DNA from: Diploscapter coronatus
Taxonomy: Eukaryota > Nematoda > Chromadorea > Rhabditida > Rhabditidae
DNA length: 64,000 nt
Assembly: GCA_964036155.1 (NCBI GenBank)
Contig: OZ038422.1
Coordinates: forward strand, 76,221,201 to 76,285,200
Direction: 5' to 3'
Positions 1 through 13,800 of this stretch are shown piece after piece. The notes under the pieces were generated by a model. That model made no database searches, had not been told where the DNA came from, and saw only the letters and a list, made by a program, of their open reading frames with translations. Within the stretch, counting starts at the first letter, position 1. Each line of letters starts with the position of its first letter. The position numbers and the translations under genes are program-made.

Positions 1-1
1 A

Positions 2-1183
2 ATTTCCGAAGAAATCAGAAATTATCGTCAGAGGGAGGAGGAATTGAAAAGATCCAGAGATGAAATGATGCAGTTGGAAAAGAGAGAGACGTAAGTGACG
101 TCATATAAAAATTATGAAGCTAAATTGAAATATTTGTGATGCCTTTAATTAGACTATGACGTCATTTTCAGAAACGGCATGAAACCCGCGCAATCTCTAT
201 CTCAACTGCACCATTTTAACGGTCATAGACAGGGCGTCGAGAGATCCGCAAGCAGTCATAATCTTTATCAGCAGGTGGCTGTGACGTTTTTTCTTAAAAA
301 TACCGCCTTTTTCAATATAACACCTTTTAGGGAAACGAAGATGACTCTCCCATTGAAGAAGGATATTTCTCCTATTGCAATAATTCGCAGATGAATGAAA
401 CTATCAGTCAATCTGGATATGGTAGTGAGCCAAGAGGGGCATCAAGTTAGCAAAAAACGCTTACGTTTAGAAAAATATCAAATTTAGGAAACGCAAGACT
501 TATCGAGCACAACGTCAGGATGAGAGAGACGAGGTTACGCCTTTTTAAAGTTAAAAATAACACTTTTTTTTTTAGAGAACATCAGTTTTTTCGTGATCCA
601 ACATCGGTCGGCTCAAACCAAAGGGGCGTCGCAACAGCAGGAGCGTCATCATCAGTTCGGCAGTACGCCTCTGGTGAGGAGATCCGCCAGGTAGAATATT
701 TGTATGGAGCCATTTAACATTAAGTTTAAATGAAAGCGTCTCTTTTCAAAGACGCTATTTTTTATGACGGTCATATTTCTGACGATGTGACATTTTTGAT
801 AACGCCTCTATTCGACTATTTTATTGATGACGTCATTGTAAAATATAAAGGCGCTATATGTGTTGATGATGACGCTATTTGTAGGCGAGTTCATCGTCGT
901 CTGCCGCACTTCTCGTGGGGACAACACGCGGCTTCGTCAGCGCTCAACATCAACAGCAGCAGCAGCAATCAGTCGCGCATCTGGATAATGCATCCCGCGA
1001 GTCATCCAGGTGACGTCATATTTTTAACTGAGAAAATTATATGTTTAAAAAAAAAAAGTCATGTTTTTTTGTTGTTTTTTTTTTTTAAATACGAACATCA
1101 TATACTAAAAAGGCGTCATTTTCAGATTGGCGCCACCGACAATCGGCGTCTCAGTCAGCTATCCGTCAAAGGCTGGGCTCTAA
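2..1183 (+). CDS. 3' part of an unassigned coiled-coil, Ser/Gln-rich protein (5' end outside window)
   Basis: Seven exons join in phase: 2-91, 172-274, 331-445, 488-533, 575-690, 885-1009 and 1126-1183, ending in TAA. The first visible exon reads as a charged helix (EEIRNYRQREEELKRSRDEM), a coiled-coil pattern of the kind seen near the C-termini of AKAP2/MISP-type cytoskeletal proteins, though this resemblance is weak. The rest is low-complexity and polar: a SASSHNLYQQ segment, a serine run and a run of six glutamines (about 945-965), ending in APPTIGVSVSYPSKAGL. No enzyme or domain motif is visible. Exon joins are all GT-AG and phase-consistent, which supports the model more than the protein itself does. 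An alternative donor exists at about 674. The function is unknown. It is transcribed towards agrin, with which it is convergent. Confidence 0.55.
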
Positions 1184-1828
1184 GCGCGTCGCGCGGAGAA
1201 GGCGTTCCCACTGCAAAGTCTCCAAATTAGGACACATCTACTACCCATCCAAGGCACCCGGATACGTGACGTTCTCGGAAATTGTCACTAGCATTTTCTA
1301 AAAATAATTGAAAAAATAATAAAAGTAGTACGATAAGATGAAATGAAAATATTCCTAAATTCAAATTTTGAAATGCTGTTTGATATTTATATCGTACTAG
1401 TTTCGTTAATTGCTCTTTCTAAAGATTATGTTGAAAATTGCATGACATAAAATCTATGATGTGAAAGTAACATTCTAGGGAGGTCAAACATTGTCATGTA
1501 GTTGTTAATTTATTTTTTATTCCAATTCTCTCAAAGAAAACTCATTTATTCTCGAAATATTTACATTTACACAATTATCATGTATTTATAGCGGAACTGG
1601 ACTGAATCGCGCGGAAATTTGTACTCTTTTAAATAAAGCAAAATCAAATAAATGTTATTCTAAAGGAATAGTTCAACTTTATGAAGTCATTTCATCTCAT
1701 TCCATTTTGCTAAATTTCCGAGAATTTATTAAAAATTTAACTAAAATTTAGGTAAAGTGAATAGGAAAAAAGCGATCTTACTAAAAAAAACTGACGTCGC
1801 GATTTCAAAACTCTGGTGTAGAATCAAT
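1184..1828. other. Convergent 3' intergenic region
   Basis: AT-rich spacer between two genes that end facing each other. It holds candidate polyadenylation signals for both: AATAAA at 1632-1637 on the + strand for the upstream gene, and TTTATT at 1725-1730 (AATAAA on the - strand) about 100 bp past the agrin stop. I see no coding potential here. Confidence 0.5.
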
Positions 1829-4800
1829 TTAAAGAGAGCACGAAGCTGGATGCTTCAGAGAAATTGCATCATGAAGTAGCGATAATTGGAACCCCCTAAT
1901 CTTCACCTTCCTGATGCACCCAATATAGGGGTTTTGCAGAGGCAGCGCCGACTCTTGACGTCCACCAATGTACACCACCCCGTTGGTGTTGAGTTGGGTG
2001 GACCCCGGGGTGGTGACGATTCGCAGGACTCGCCTACCATCCACAGATAGTTGACAGGTTCGGTCTCGCCTCAAATTTAAAATAGTTTAATTTTAGCAAC
2101 TAAAAATTGTCGCTATTATTAGTATTTTTCTTTTAGATTTTTCGAGATCATTTAGAAATATCGTGATATATTCATAAAATGAAAATGACTATCTAATCTA
2201 ACAATAGAATGTGCCCAATTAGTATTTGTAAGAGTCATTTCTTCACGATAACCTTCGTTTTAATTAATCATTTTGTGATATGATATTTTCAGAAATATTG
2301 TTCATTTCATTTTTATCAGCGTTATCTATTTTAAAAATGGGAAAATTTTCCAAATGAGTGGTCAATGAAAAGATTTTTTCTAGTATATTTTGAACTATCT
2401 CAAGTTAAATTAACCCTAACCTTCTAATCTCGACTTTGTGCCATTCCTCATCATCTACGGTTACATTCGATGATACTGCTTTCAAATCGAGATCGTTTCC
2501 CAGATTCAGTCCAATGTGGAGTACGCCTTCGTGAATGAAGATCACCAAAAAGTCCCCAGATTCCTTCAAACTCCAAGAGGATTCGTGCCAGAGGGTTCCG
2601 GATTGAGAATTGGTTCGGAATTCGAAAGAAAAGTCAGAAGTGTTGGAGGATGGGGCTCTGAAATAAAAGACTTTTTGTAATATAATAGAAGGCTCACTCA
2701 ATTAGAAGAATTAGTTAATGAAGTTCATCACTAAGTGAGAATAGAAGAAAGATATCTCAAAACTATAAGTCGAAGTCTAACATAAAATAGAAAAGAGCTT
2801 TTTACGATGAGATAGAAAACATAAATTTTCGATGAAAGTCCATTTTAGATTTTAGAGTATTTTAAATATTCATCTATAACTAAACCTTACGTTCTATTGC
2901 CAGTATTCAAATAGGCGTATTCTTCATGGCCGTCGAAATATGCTGCAGAAGAATGGGCAGTGCCTTCTGAAAAATCTAATTTTCAAAATTTTTTTTTTTA
3001 GATTTTAGACACGTTGAAAATTTCCTGTTCAGGTTTATTTCTACAAACGAGGTCCATTCAGAAAACCCCCAAATTAGCAAAAAAGCAAGAATTATGCAAG
3101 GATTTGGCTGGGCTTCATATTGCCCAGGTTTCAACGAGAATGAGTAATTTGGAGGACTTTTTTGCAAGAAAACCTGCTGGAAAACACAACGTGGGAGTTC
3201 ATATTTTGATCTTTTTGATCAAGATTTTAAACATAAATTAATTTATCAGAAAATGTATCAAATATAGAAAGAGATTCATTTTACCTTGCCTACAGATACT
3301 CTGTTCGAAGTCACGAACACAGAATCCCTGGTCGCAATTATCACAATCCTCATTATCCGCCCATTTTACGTCTCCGTAGGATTTGACCTAAAATATAAAT
3401 TCAAATATAGTTTTATAATCTCATTATTAAGTTATATGTTTAATTATTGATATAATGATATAGACGATTGATTAAATGATATATTATCATTGCTATCTCT
3501 TTTCTGAAATGTTGAATATGATGGTCTAGGTTTTAAATTAAATTTTAATAATCGATATAATCATATAAATGATAATATTATACGATATATGCTATCAGTA
3601 TTATCTCTTTTTCTTAAATTTAAATGTTTCCCTTTACTTCCAGCCATTTACTCATTTTAGGTGCTAATCCCGCCCCTATTTTGCAGGCTTCTCAAGTGTG
3701 GGTTCTCTTTCAGTAGAACACAAAACAGCCCCCTGCATAGGTTGGCCGTGTCAATATTGGATCCCCATGTTTCCTGACGTATTTAATTTGAAATACATCT
3801 TCCTATATTTATTCATTCTACTCATATCGACAGATGCCTTTTTGATAGGTCAGTTTTTTTTCCTTTTAATTGTAAAATATCTCATTTTAAAAATCATGCT
3901 AATTTAAAAAAATATCTTTTGAACCTTTTTAATAGGTCAATTTGATTTTTTTAAATTCGCATGCAAAATTATTTTTCCTCGCTTTTGATACTTTCTTTTA
4001 TATGTGTGATGATAGATATGACATTTTATCATGAGGAAAAAAGTGTAATTATCTAACCTACCGTCTCTGTAAATACCTACTTTAATAGATCAGTATGCTA
4101 TATAAAAATTCAAAAATAGCGCATTATTTTGAATTATGTCCTATTTTTAATAGTTAGCATTTATTTTCAGATGAAAAAATTTTGACATTTATCATCTGAG
4201 CATAATTAACACGAGCAATGTCTTTTCTACGAGGCGATATATAATTTATTTTTCCAAACGTAATTCATCATAATTATATCATCATCATTTTTGGCATTTA
4301 CTCCAGAGTTATTCATCTCATCGTTTTAGTCAAATTTTCTACAAAAATCTCGTTGCTTAGCCCTATGTATTATTATTTTTCGATAAGAAAAACGATCATG
4401 GATACTCCTCTAAATTTTTCCATTATGACTGAAAGCTGCCTAGGTCTGATAACTAAATCATCATTTTTCTAGCATATAAGCATGTGTGGGGATATAGAAT
4501 TGTGACAGATCGAATTCATAGATAATAACTTTTCGCCAAACGCTTTCCAAAAGCGGTGTTTTCAAAAATGGAGCATAACCAGAAAAAAGATTGGGTCAAA
4601 AATGAATGTTTCCAAAATTTTCGGCACAACAATATCGGGCTCAGGTTGTCTTATACAAAACCCGAATTGCATACATTTAGCCGAATTTTATGAACTTATC
4701 ATCGAAGGCTGATCATGACATTTTCGAAAATATGAAATAATAGTTCAATATCAAAAATAATCATATTTTTTTTCGAAATCAGGTGATTTCTAAGCTCAAT

Positions 4801-7800
4801 TTTCACTTACTAGCGTCAGTTTTCATATTTTCTAGCAGATGATATTTGTAAATGTGAGCTTAATTATCTAAAATGAAGCTTTTAGCGCGGGTGGCTCAAA
4901 TTATATGATCGGCTTGGAAAATAATTATTTTTTGAGAAATTTGAAATATTCAAACATTCATGTTTATCATATGATACGTCTCTGAATTCAGAATATGTAA
5001 CCCTAAATTTTAGACTAGTTATGATGAAAGCTCATATTATTCATTTTTAGATGACCAATATGCACATCTATTCGAAAGCCCGGGATCTTCAGGAATTGGT
5101 TCTCAGGTTAAAAGAGGATTTGATATATCCGAATCAAATCTAGAACCATATTCCGGATCTTCATCAGAAGACAAGCGCTCAGCGATCGGTCGTGCGAAAG
5201 TTTCCGCCTATTATCGATTTGGGAGAAGATAGAAGTATCCTTCCAGTTTTTTTTTATTATTTTTTTTCGAGCCAGGGACCAAATTTGTTATAATTATCAT
5301 CATTTTCATCAAATTACACAAATCGTATGGCTTCTAGGAGATTCTATTCTTATTCTTACATTTTAAGACTACAAAATTTTTCGAAGAAGCCAAACTTTGA
5401 GGGTGTCAGAGTTTCTATTTTTTGTAAATAAATAAAGTTTCTATTGTTTTTATTTTATGTTTACCTGACCCAGATCCAGGGGGGCTTCGTTGATCAAGAC
5501 CAGGGCTAGGTTTCCGTCAAAATTGTCGTCCATGAACTGCTTTACTTTACTCGGTAAAATTGACTCCGAGTTGACGCCTCCAACGTAAACCGACTCAGAG
5601 TTGATGTCCAGATGGATTCCGCCGGGCTTAAATTGAGAAACATTAAACCTAATAATATATATTTGACGATCAACTTAGCTTAGCTTCACTTTAAAAATTA
5701 AAATAATTTTAGTACCCCTATATTTTATATTTATTATGACATTATTATAATTTAATTCTACGAACTAAAGCGAGCATGTTTGAAAATTAACCTCAATTTT
5801 ATTTTTAGTTTTGAATAGTCCTTATATCTTAATTATTGTGACTTTAAAACCCACAGTAGCTTCCTCAGATACAGAAGGCTCTTTGTTAACCTTCAAAGTG
5901 CCGTTTCTTCCGACCAAACTGAACTGCACTGTATTCCACTCTTTTTCGATTATAGAAGGACCCCTAGAATTCGAAAATCCTATTCTAATAGAAGACCTAA
6001 TTTGTACGTCAAAGTAGTCACTCCCGTGCCTAGATTCCAAGATACTTGAGGCTTTGAATTTTCTAGAGCGATGGAAACGAAATCGCCAGATGCTACTGAA
6101 GTCGAGCCCCAGTAAAATAGAAGTCCTAAAATTCATTTCCTTGGCCTAAATTTTTCCTTTATTTGTTTAGAAACTCGTTATTGATCTAAAAACTTTTAAT
6201 ATCTGATCTAAAATTTTTTTATTGGTCTAAAATTCATTTTTTCAAGAAAGTCATCTTTACCTTCTTCTTTTCTGCTCTTGAAGATCACGGTAATCTGAGC
6301 GACAGTTCTAACATCTCCCGAGAAATTATCGAATTTCAAAAATCCGCCGGAACCAGGGAAATCGATAACTCTGAGGTGGGTGGGGGGGCTATCTAAAATA
6401 TTTGAAAATTATTTTACGATATTCTTAGCCTAAAAATGTAATGGAATTACTGAAAATATACTCTACTATTTTATTCTCTTGATTTTTTTTTACCTTTTAT
6501 CATCAAATCCCGGTATCTGACTTTCTGGCTGTCGATTTCCAACTCTTCTAAATCCCCTATGAGTTGGTCGCCAGAAATCTTTCTGAAAACTCAAAAATTT
6601 TTAAATCCGAACTTCCGGATTTTGTATATCATTTTAAGTCCCTATTAATCATTTTATTTTATGTTTAATATTCTAAAGATCAAATTTCGAGCCAATTTTG
6701 CTTTGTTTATCTGGATGAAAACATGGGATTTGAAGTTTGAGTGTTTAAAAATTTTCCAAAAATACTCTTATCTAACTCTCTCTCTCTTTAGACCGGATAT
6801 GAAATATCCGTTCTTTAGATCCAAATCGGATTTGATGTGTATCTCGTGATAGGTATGTTAATTTCGAAATGATAGTTTGTTTTATTTTTGAAATCTAGTT
6901 ATTTTGAAGTTCCCAAAAGATAGACTTGAATCATATCTATTCGAAACATCGCATCCCTTTAAACCGGATATGACATATGCTATTTTAGATTCAAACTGGA
7001 CCTCGTGACATATCTCCGTTTTAATCCCCCTCTTACCTATCGCTTCCAATATGGAGAGTTTCGATTTTCTCGCCTTTGACGAACATCTTCTTCCGTCGCT
7101 CTTCACCATTCACATTTAGATTCAGATTATGCCCGTCCCACGTCAACTGAAGAAATTATAGATAAAGAGATTATATGAAATCCCTAAGGCAAATAAAACT
7201 CGTATCTATTAAGATGATAAACACAATTTTAACTTTAACTAAAATTGAGGTTTGAACTTGAGTTTAAAATATCATGATAAAAATTAAAAAACAATGAACC
7301 TGAATTTCCACAAAACCACGAACTCGGTCCATAGACTCCAGTGTTGAATTTCCGATTCTGAAAATTTAACACCTTAAAAAATAGTTTAAATTTGATTTAA
7401 ACCTAATTTCAATCTGACCATTTCTCGCTGACAATCTGAATTCTTCTCCTCTTTCTCCTCTTCCATAAAGAATGACGTAGTCTTGTTGATTCGAGGAGTA
7501 CTGTAATTGATATTCCAACTTTTGCAATGTGTACAAGAGAATTTGATACTTTGACAGTGAATGAAGACATAGTCGTGATTCCACCTAATTCAGTGTAGAC
7601 TTCAGACTGTCTGTTTAACGGGACGTTTAGAATGACAGAAGATTGTTGCTCCGAAGTGATGCAGACACCCTTCAGACTCTTTTTGCCTTCTTCGCACTCA
7701 CAAACACCACGACGTCCTGGCGAATTTCGGCAGATCGCGTTCAGCTGAAAATTCAAACTTAATAGGTCAGAATGATGAAGATCAAGCTATAATAACCCGA

Positions 7801-10800
7801 TCTAAGTTAGAGCTCGTTAACTACTATTTTTCATCTAATTTCCTATTAAGTTAATTCAGTAGTTCAGGGTAATGGAAATCAAGAAAATTTGAGACTAAAT
7901 TTGGAATAGTTCAAGATTTATTCCCCATATTTACATTTTTCTGAAATAAGTGATGAAGTCAGACCTTTCTGCACTGAGAGTTGCGTCTGCATGGCGATCC
8001 AAGCTTTCTTTCGATGTGATCCTCATTCCTCTCCAGCCTATCTGCGATTTGCATTTGTTCTTGATCACAACTACCAAGTGCCACAGGCACGGTGTCGGTT
8101 TGATGCTTGCAAGCGGTAGATTGAAGATGATGAATATTGTCGTATAAAACACCATCGGATCCACAAATCGACATGTTAGCAGCTAAATTTTAACAAATCA
8201 TAACTATTCAGAATGATATATAATTTAGATAAATATTTCATCCTCACGCTAAAATATTATACTTTTATGCTTTAACCCCTCTATTGAATTTAAGAAATGC
8301 ATGATTTTCAAATTAAGCTTAAATGAATTTACCAATTTCCCACTCCCTGAAGTCCATATGTTTCGGGCAGACGCACATTGGGTGTCCTGAGGATACGATG
8401 CACTTCGCACCATGATGACACCTCATATTTATGCAATTCGAGGGAGCCTTGTACTCCACGGGATTCGTGCAACCGTCTTCGCCAAATGCGAGGTCGTCTA
8501 TCAAATTCATTTTACTCTTATTTTTGCTTTTTTCTTAAATTTAGCCTAATCATTAACTCTGAAGTTAATTTTAAGCTTCAAATTTAAGTTATGCTCTCAG
8601 AGTAAAAAATCAACTTCCTGATTTAAAGATTAAAATTAATAAACAGTTAAACGAAATACCTGGACACTTGTTGCATTTCTGTCCTAAGACATTTGGCCTA
8701 AAATTTCACATGTCTAGTCATCGTTCAATTGTTTTGAGCTAATGAACATTTTTTTCCTTAATTATTGAAACACCGATATCAGAGAGGCTAATGTGCAGAT
8801 TAATAGTCTTCCTTTACGGTGTGGAAGAATTGTTTTTTTCAACCTTTATTTCTCCTACTTATTGAGGAATGTGATTTTGTTGATTTTGAGTAACAAATGA
8901 ATTCAGACCTGCACTCGCATCTACCCGTCGTCTGATCGCAATCCGGTCGTGCACTTCCGAAAGCTGAACACCCACAAGGAGTGCAGGACACAGCCCCGCG
9001 AGCTAGAAGATGCAGTCCCCAGAAGCCTGGCAGACACGCATCGCACTTTTTCCCGCCTACGCCAGGTCGACATCTTTTAATATATGTAATAAGTTATGAA
9101 GACCAACTTTTAATAATGATAAAATTTATGAAGATACAAGCATTAGTGTTCAAACTAATAAATTTTAGCATGAAGATAGGATTTTTATTCTGATAAATTG
9201 AATTTAGTTCAATTTGAAGTTATACTCTTAGAATCGAAAAAATTCTTCATGAAGGCTGGCTTTATAACATGATTTAATAATTGAAAAGTTAAATTATTAA
9301 AGATATGAAGTTCAACATGAAGATAAGTTTATATCATGGTCAAATATTGAAATCTTAGTTATTCTATTAATATATATTTTAAATTAAAAAAAAAAAAAAC
9401 AAAACTTACTTGCACTGTCCTTTGCTATCGCATGTAGGTCCGTAAGCTCCCAATTTGTTGCATTGGCAGGAATCTAAAATTTATAATCTTACCCATTAAA
9501 TAGACTTTTCTGACCCGAAAAATTTTTGCAGATCGAAATAAGTGGTTCAACGAAAATTTCTCTCTGCTCCCTACAGGATACGATATTGAGTTGGCATTGA
9601 TTACGGTAGATATTCAAGTCCGAACCGCAGATAGGCGCATTTTTCGCGTCGTTACAGTGCGGACATATACATTTTGCGGATTTCTCTTCCAGATAAGCTC
9701 CGAATTTACAGACTGGATATGATAACTTAAAAAATTGAAAATTGAGCCTAAGAGTGAAGAAAGGGAAAGCGTGCGGAAAGGCATTTTCTATTTCTTAGAA
9801 GATCAGGTATAAAGACCTACGCTATGATTCTAGTCTAAAATATTTGACACCATATAAATTTTATGTAGCTACCTAACTATAATCTACATCATCTAAAAGC
9901 GTAAAGACATACCTTGGAAAGTAGCCTGATCCGAACTGCATTGTTCCATAGATACCAAAGCTATCGGGGATCCCTTTTGACATGCGGCAAGCTAACAAAA
10001 AATGATATTTTCCAAAAAAAAAAATATCTCAAACCTCCGAGTGGCACTGTGACGCGTAAAACACTCCGTCTGAAAATGGAGTAGTTTTTTTTCAATTTTC
10101 TACAAATCTTTCAAACTCACCCTCTCCACAGACCCTTTCCGATTCTGCCGGTTTTGATGGGCAGTGGAACGAGCAAACGCACTGGCCGCCTCTGCATTCT
10201 TCTCCATACTTGCAGTCCACGTTTTGACAGGCATCTTGAAAATTGTCATACTCCAGAGTTTTTTTTTTTTTCAGGAAAATTCTTCCACAAAAATTTATAC
10301 TTTAGAATTTTTTGGAAAAGTTCTTTCAGAAAGAAAATTATCATTTTTTACTAAGAATTTCTTCTTTTTTTTGCCTAACTTACCACACTTCCCCTCAAAC
10401 GCAACCACAATGAACTTGTTCTGTTGACAGGAACTTTTTCTCAGATGACATTCACTGCTATACGTCACTCCATCCGTACCGCAGACGGGTTTTCTCTAGA
10501 TTCGAATTTGTGTGAAAGTTCAATTTCTGCCCTCCAAACCTCGAAAATCTCTTCCTCGTCTTCAGATTTCATCAAATTTGGGCACTCTGGGCATTGACAT
10601 TTCGGTGAGTGAAGTCCATCCGCAATGCAGGAAGAATAGAACTCGCATTTTCTTGATTCGCAGCCTTCTGAAGGGAAAATCAATAAATTCTGCGCGCGGA
10701 ACTTATAATTCTTATTGCAATCTCACCGCATACACCTCTGTACTTGACGAATAGCTCTTTGTTCTCAGCACATGCAGTTTGTTTCATTCGACATTCGGAT

Positions 10801-13800
10801 TGGTAGGTACGACCGTCGGATGCGCAGACCTAAAATTTAGGTAATATAAATTTCTTTTCAAAATTTTATGCAAGTATTTCATCTTTTTTTTTTCGAAAAT
10901 TCGAGTAGGCATGATAGTATTCTGTCAAAATTAAATAATGATACCTAATATATCCAAAATTTTAGATAGGTATACCTATTTTCAGCAAATTTTAGCTAAA
11001 TATACCTCTTTGAGTTCGTGATCACACAGCGGACAGACACACTTCTTCTTTCCATCGATAATCGCACAAACCTTAGGGGCAAGACAGGCATCATCAGCGG
11101 CGCATAGGCCTGATCCTAAATTAATAGTTTTTCATTTTTTTTTTTTTTAAATTTATATTTTCAATTTACCACAGGCGCCATTGTGCTTAACGCCGATCGT
11201 AGCATTTGTTCTACAAGCAGTTCGCTCCATCTCGCACTCGCTTTCGTAGGTTACTCCGTCCTAAATTTTCTGATTTTTCGAATCTAGATATTTTAATTTG
11301 ATCGTGATGATATGGCAATAAACTCATACAACATCCTTCTGAAAAGTTTACGTAGATTTCAGGGACAAGATTATATAAATATCATTACATGATTCAAGAA
11401 AATTCTTAATTAATGATTTTCGTTCAGTTCTTCGCAGGACTAATTGAAATGAACCAAATTTAATTACCGTCCCACAGACAGGCTTGACGATCTGAGGGCA
11501 TTTCTCTCTGCATCTACATTCCGCTTTATGATCCGACAGAATATGGCATTCGCTGTTTGATTTGCACTTCTTTGCGGAACAGGGGTTCTTTTTCTCGTCG
11601 CAAGGACCCTAGAAATAGATCATTTTAAAATAATTCAAACTAAAGCGAGGGAGAGAATTTAGGCTGAAAAAGGTCTTCTTTTATTTCTTCAAATTAGGGC
11701 CTTTTTAAATTACCTGGGAATAAACATCAACGTCACGAGATTCGCGACAGGCCGTAGTCTTCAAGAGGCAATTATTGGTGTAGGTTCTGAATTGTTCATT
11801 TTACAATAAAGAAAAAGCTGATCTTCATCATTTAGTTTCAATAGTTCTCATTAATTTACAAAAAACAATCGATATAAAAAAGACAAAAATCAACATTTTA
11901 TCAACTTGCCGTCCATCTGTTCCACAGACTGGTTCATAGCTCAGCGGACACTGTTGGGAGCATCTGCAGGAGGCCTTCCTGTTGGCATCCACAATGCAAG
12001 ACAGTCCAAACGGGCAGACTTTCCCCTCACAAGGGTCGCATTTGCCGTGGTATCTAAATTTCACAAATACATCTATTTCTGTAAACTGCATAGTTTTATG
12101 GGCGGAACTTACTTTTAAACTTTAAAAAGGACAAAAAAAGACTACGCCCGTTAAAATATGCAGTATTATATAAATATATATAAGCTATTTGAAATGTGTC
12201 ATACTTCAAAGTAATGTTCGTCTTGCTCTCACATGCTTGCTTTTTCAGATGGCAAAGAGAGGGGTAGTCAATCCCTGTTGTTGAGCAGACTGGGGAGGAA
12301 TCGACTGAATTCAAATAATCAAGTATACCATTTTGACAAAAGTTCGCACATTTTATTGAGTAACAAAAAAACTATTAAGTCCACTTAGTTCATACACAAA
12401 CAGTTCGTGAGACTTTTGAGCTTTTGTTTTTTTTAGAAAATAAATTGAAGAAACTTTTCGATGAAAATCAATTTATGCAGGTATTTAAAAGAAAAAAAAA
12501 TGCCTGAGTCTCCATAATTAGGACAGCTCTCCGGACAGGTGCACTTGGCAGAAAGCAGTCCCTTTTCCTGAGTCACGACACAATCCTCTCCCGGTCCGCA
12601 ACGCAGATCGTCGCAGGGATTGCGCTTCTCTAAATTCCTATCCTTCGTATAATAATGGCCGATCAGTCTGAGTGATAGTGAGTGAGGTGAATATTGAGTT
12701 TTTGTACGTACAACTTCTCAAAATTCCTGTCATAACTTTGGATCTAATTTGTATAAAATCTCAAAATTTAACCTCTGGGATATCTGTAGCAGGCTGCGCA
12801 TAGCGCTAGGGAAATTATCGAAATTATCAGCGTTTGAAATATTAGCATTTTCGAGTGCGAAACTATAAAACCACTAGCAAATATCTAGCATCTAGCACAT
12901 CTGGAATATTGCATGTCAAGATCGAGGCTTTATCTTCTATCCTCTATATCTCTCTCGATCCTCCTCCCTATATCCCTTTCCATCTACTTGGCCCAGTCAA
13001 TTTTCGACTAGCATCGCAGAAGCCTCAACTTCGTGCCCTTTTCATCTAATTTCCCTTTCCTTTTTGACATCTGAAACGAAAATATGCCGGCGGCAAAAAG
13101 ACATTCTATAATAAGAGTATAAGAAATTTTTCCTTCTTTTGGCAAATTAGTAAAGTAACCAAAAGTAGCCTTTTGGCAATATCATGGCTTTCGTTTTTTT
13201 CTTGAATACTAGAAAATTCTATTCTTCTTATCAAGAATGATAACAATAGTAAGGTACTAAGAAAATAAAATTTTTTCCCTAAATTATCAAAGTTCCCATA
13301 TGTCTTTCATTCCCGGCCCTAGTTCGACCCTATGTTTGTATATCTTTCCGGTTGACCTTGAGGTTTGCTTGCGACGGGATTATTTGCGGCTATGCAAATT
13401 GGGCTAGTCAACCGGCTGCCGTTAAGTCAAACCAAAAACACTGCCGAGAGCGGAACGATGAAACTAGGCTTAGAACTTAGAAGCTGTACTATTTTACAAA
13501 TCACTTTAAAAATACTAACTTTTAACAATTCTAATAAAAATTTCAGATCTATTTTCCTTAACATTTGTATTATTTTGTTGAATTTTGACGTATTTCTTGC
13601 AGTTTTGCCCAAGTTTGTAGTACAACCCTCAAAATAGTAGTGGCGGCTCTTTTTATGAATGACATAATTGCCAAGGGTCCTTCAAAACGAGGGATTAGTG
13701 TGAGAGGTTTCGGACTTACGACATGCGGTCCTGGACACTGGTCGCAGTGGGAGATCAGCGTGAAGTCCACCTTTCTTTCGATGAAGTCCAGCTTCTCGGT

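Noticed and set aside
730..1230. 166-codon open frame over the last exons of the first gene
   Set aside because: It runs through introns with good GT-AG borders; the spliced model in another frame gives a Gln/Ser-rich protein continuing the upstream exons.
13720..13800. Apparent 1-nt frameshift in the first agrin Kazal module (a second frame reads [17 protein letters not shown])
   Set aside because: The original frame stays open to a perfect C|gtaagt donor, and joining to the next exon gives a correct-phase [12 protein letters not shown], so no frameshift is needed.
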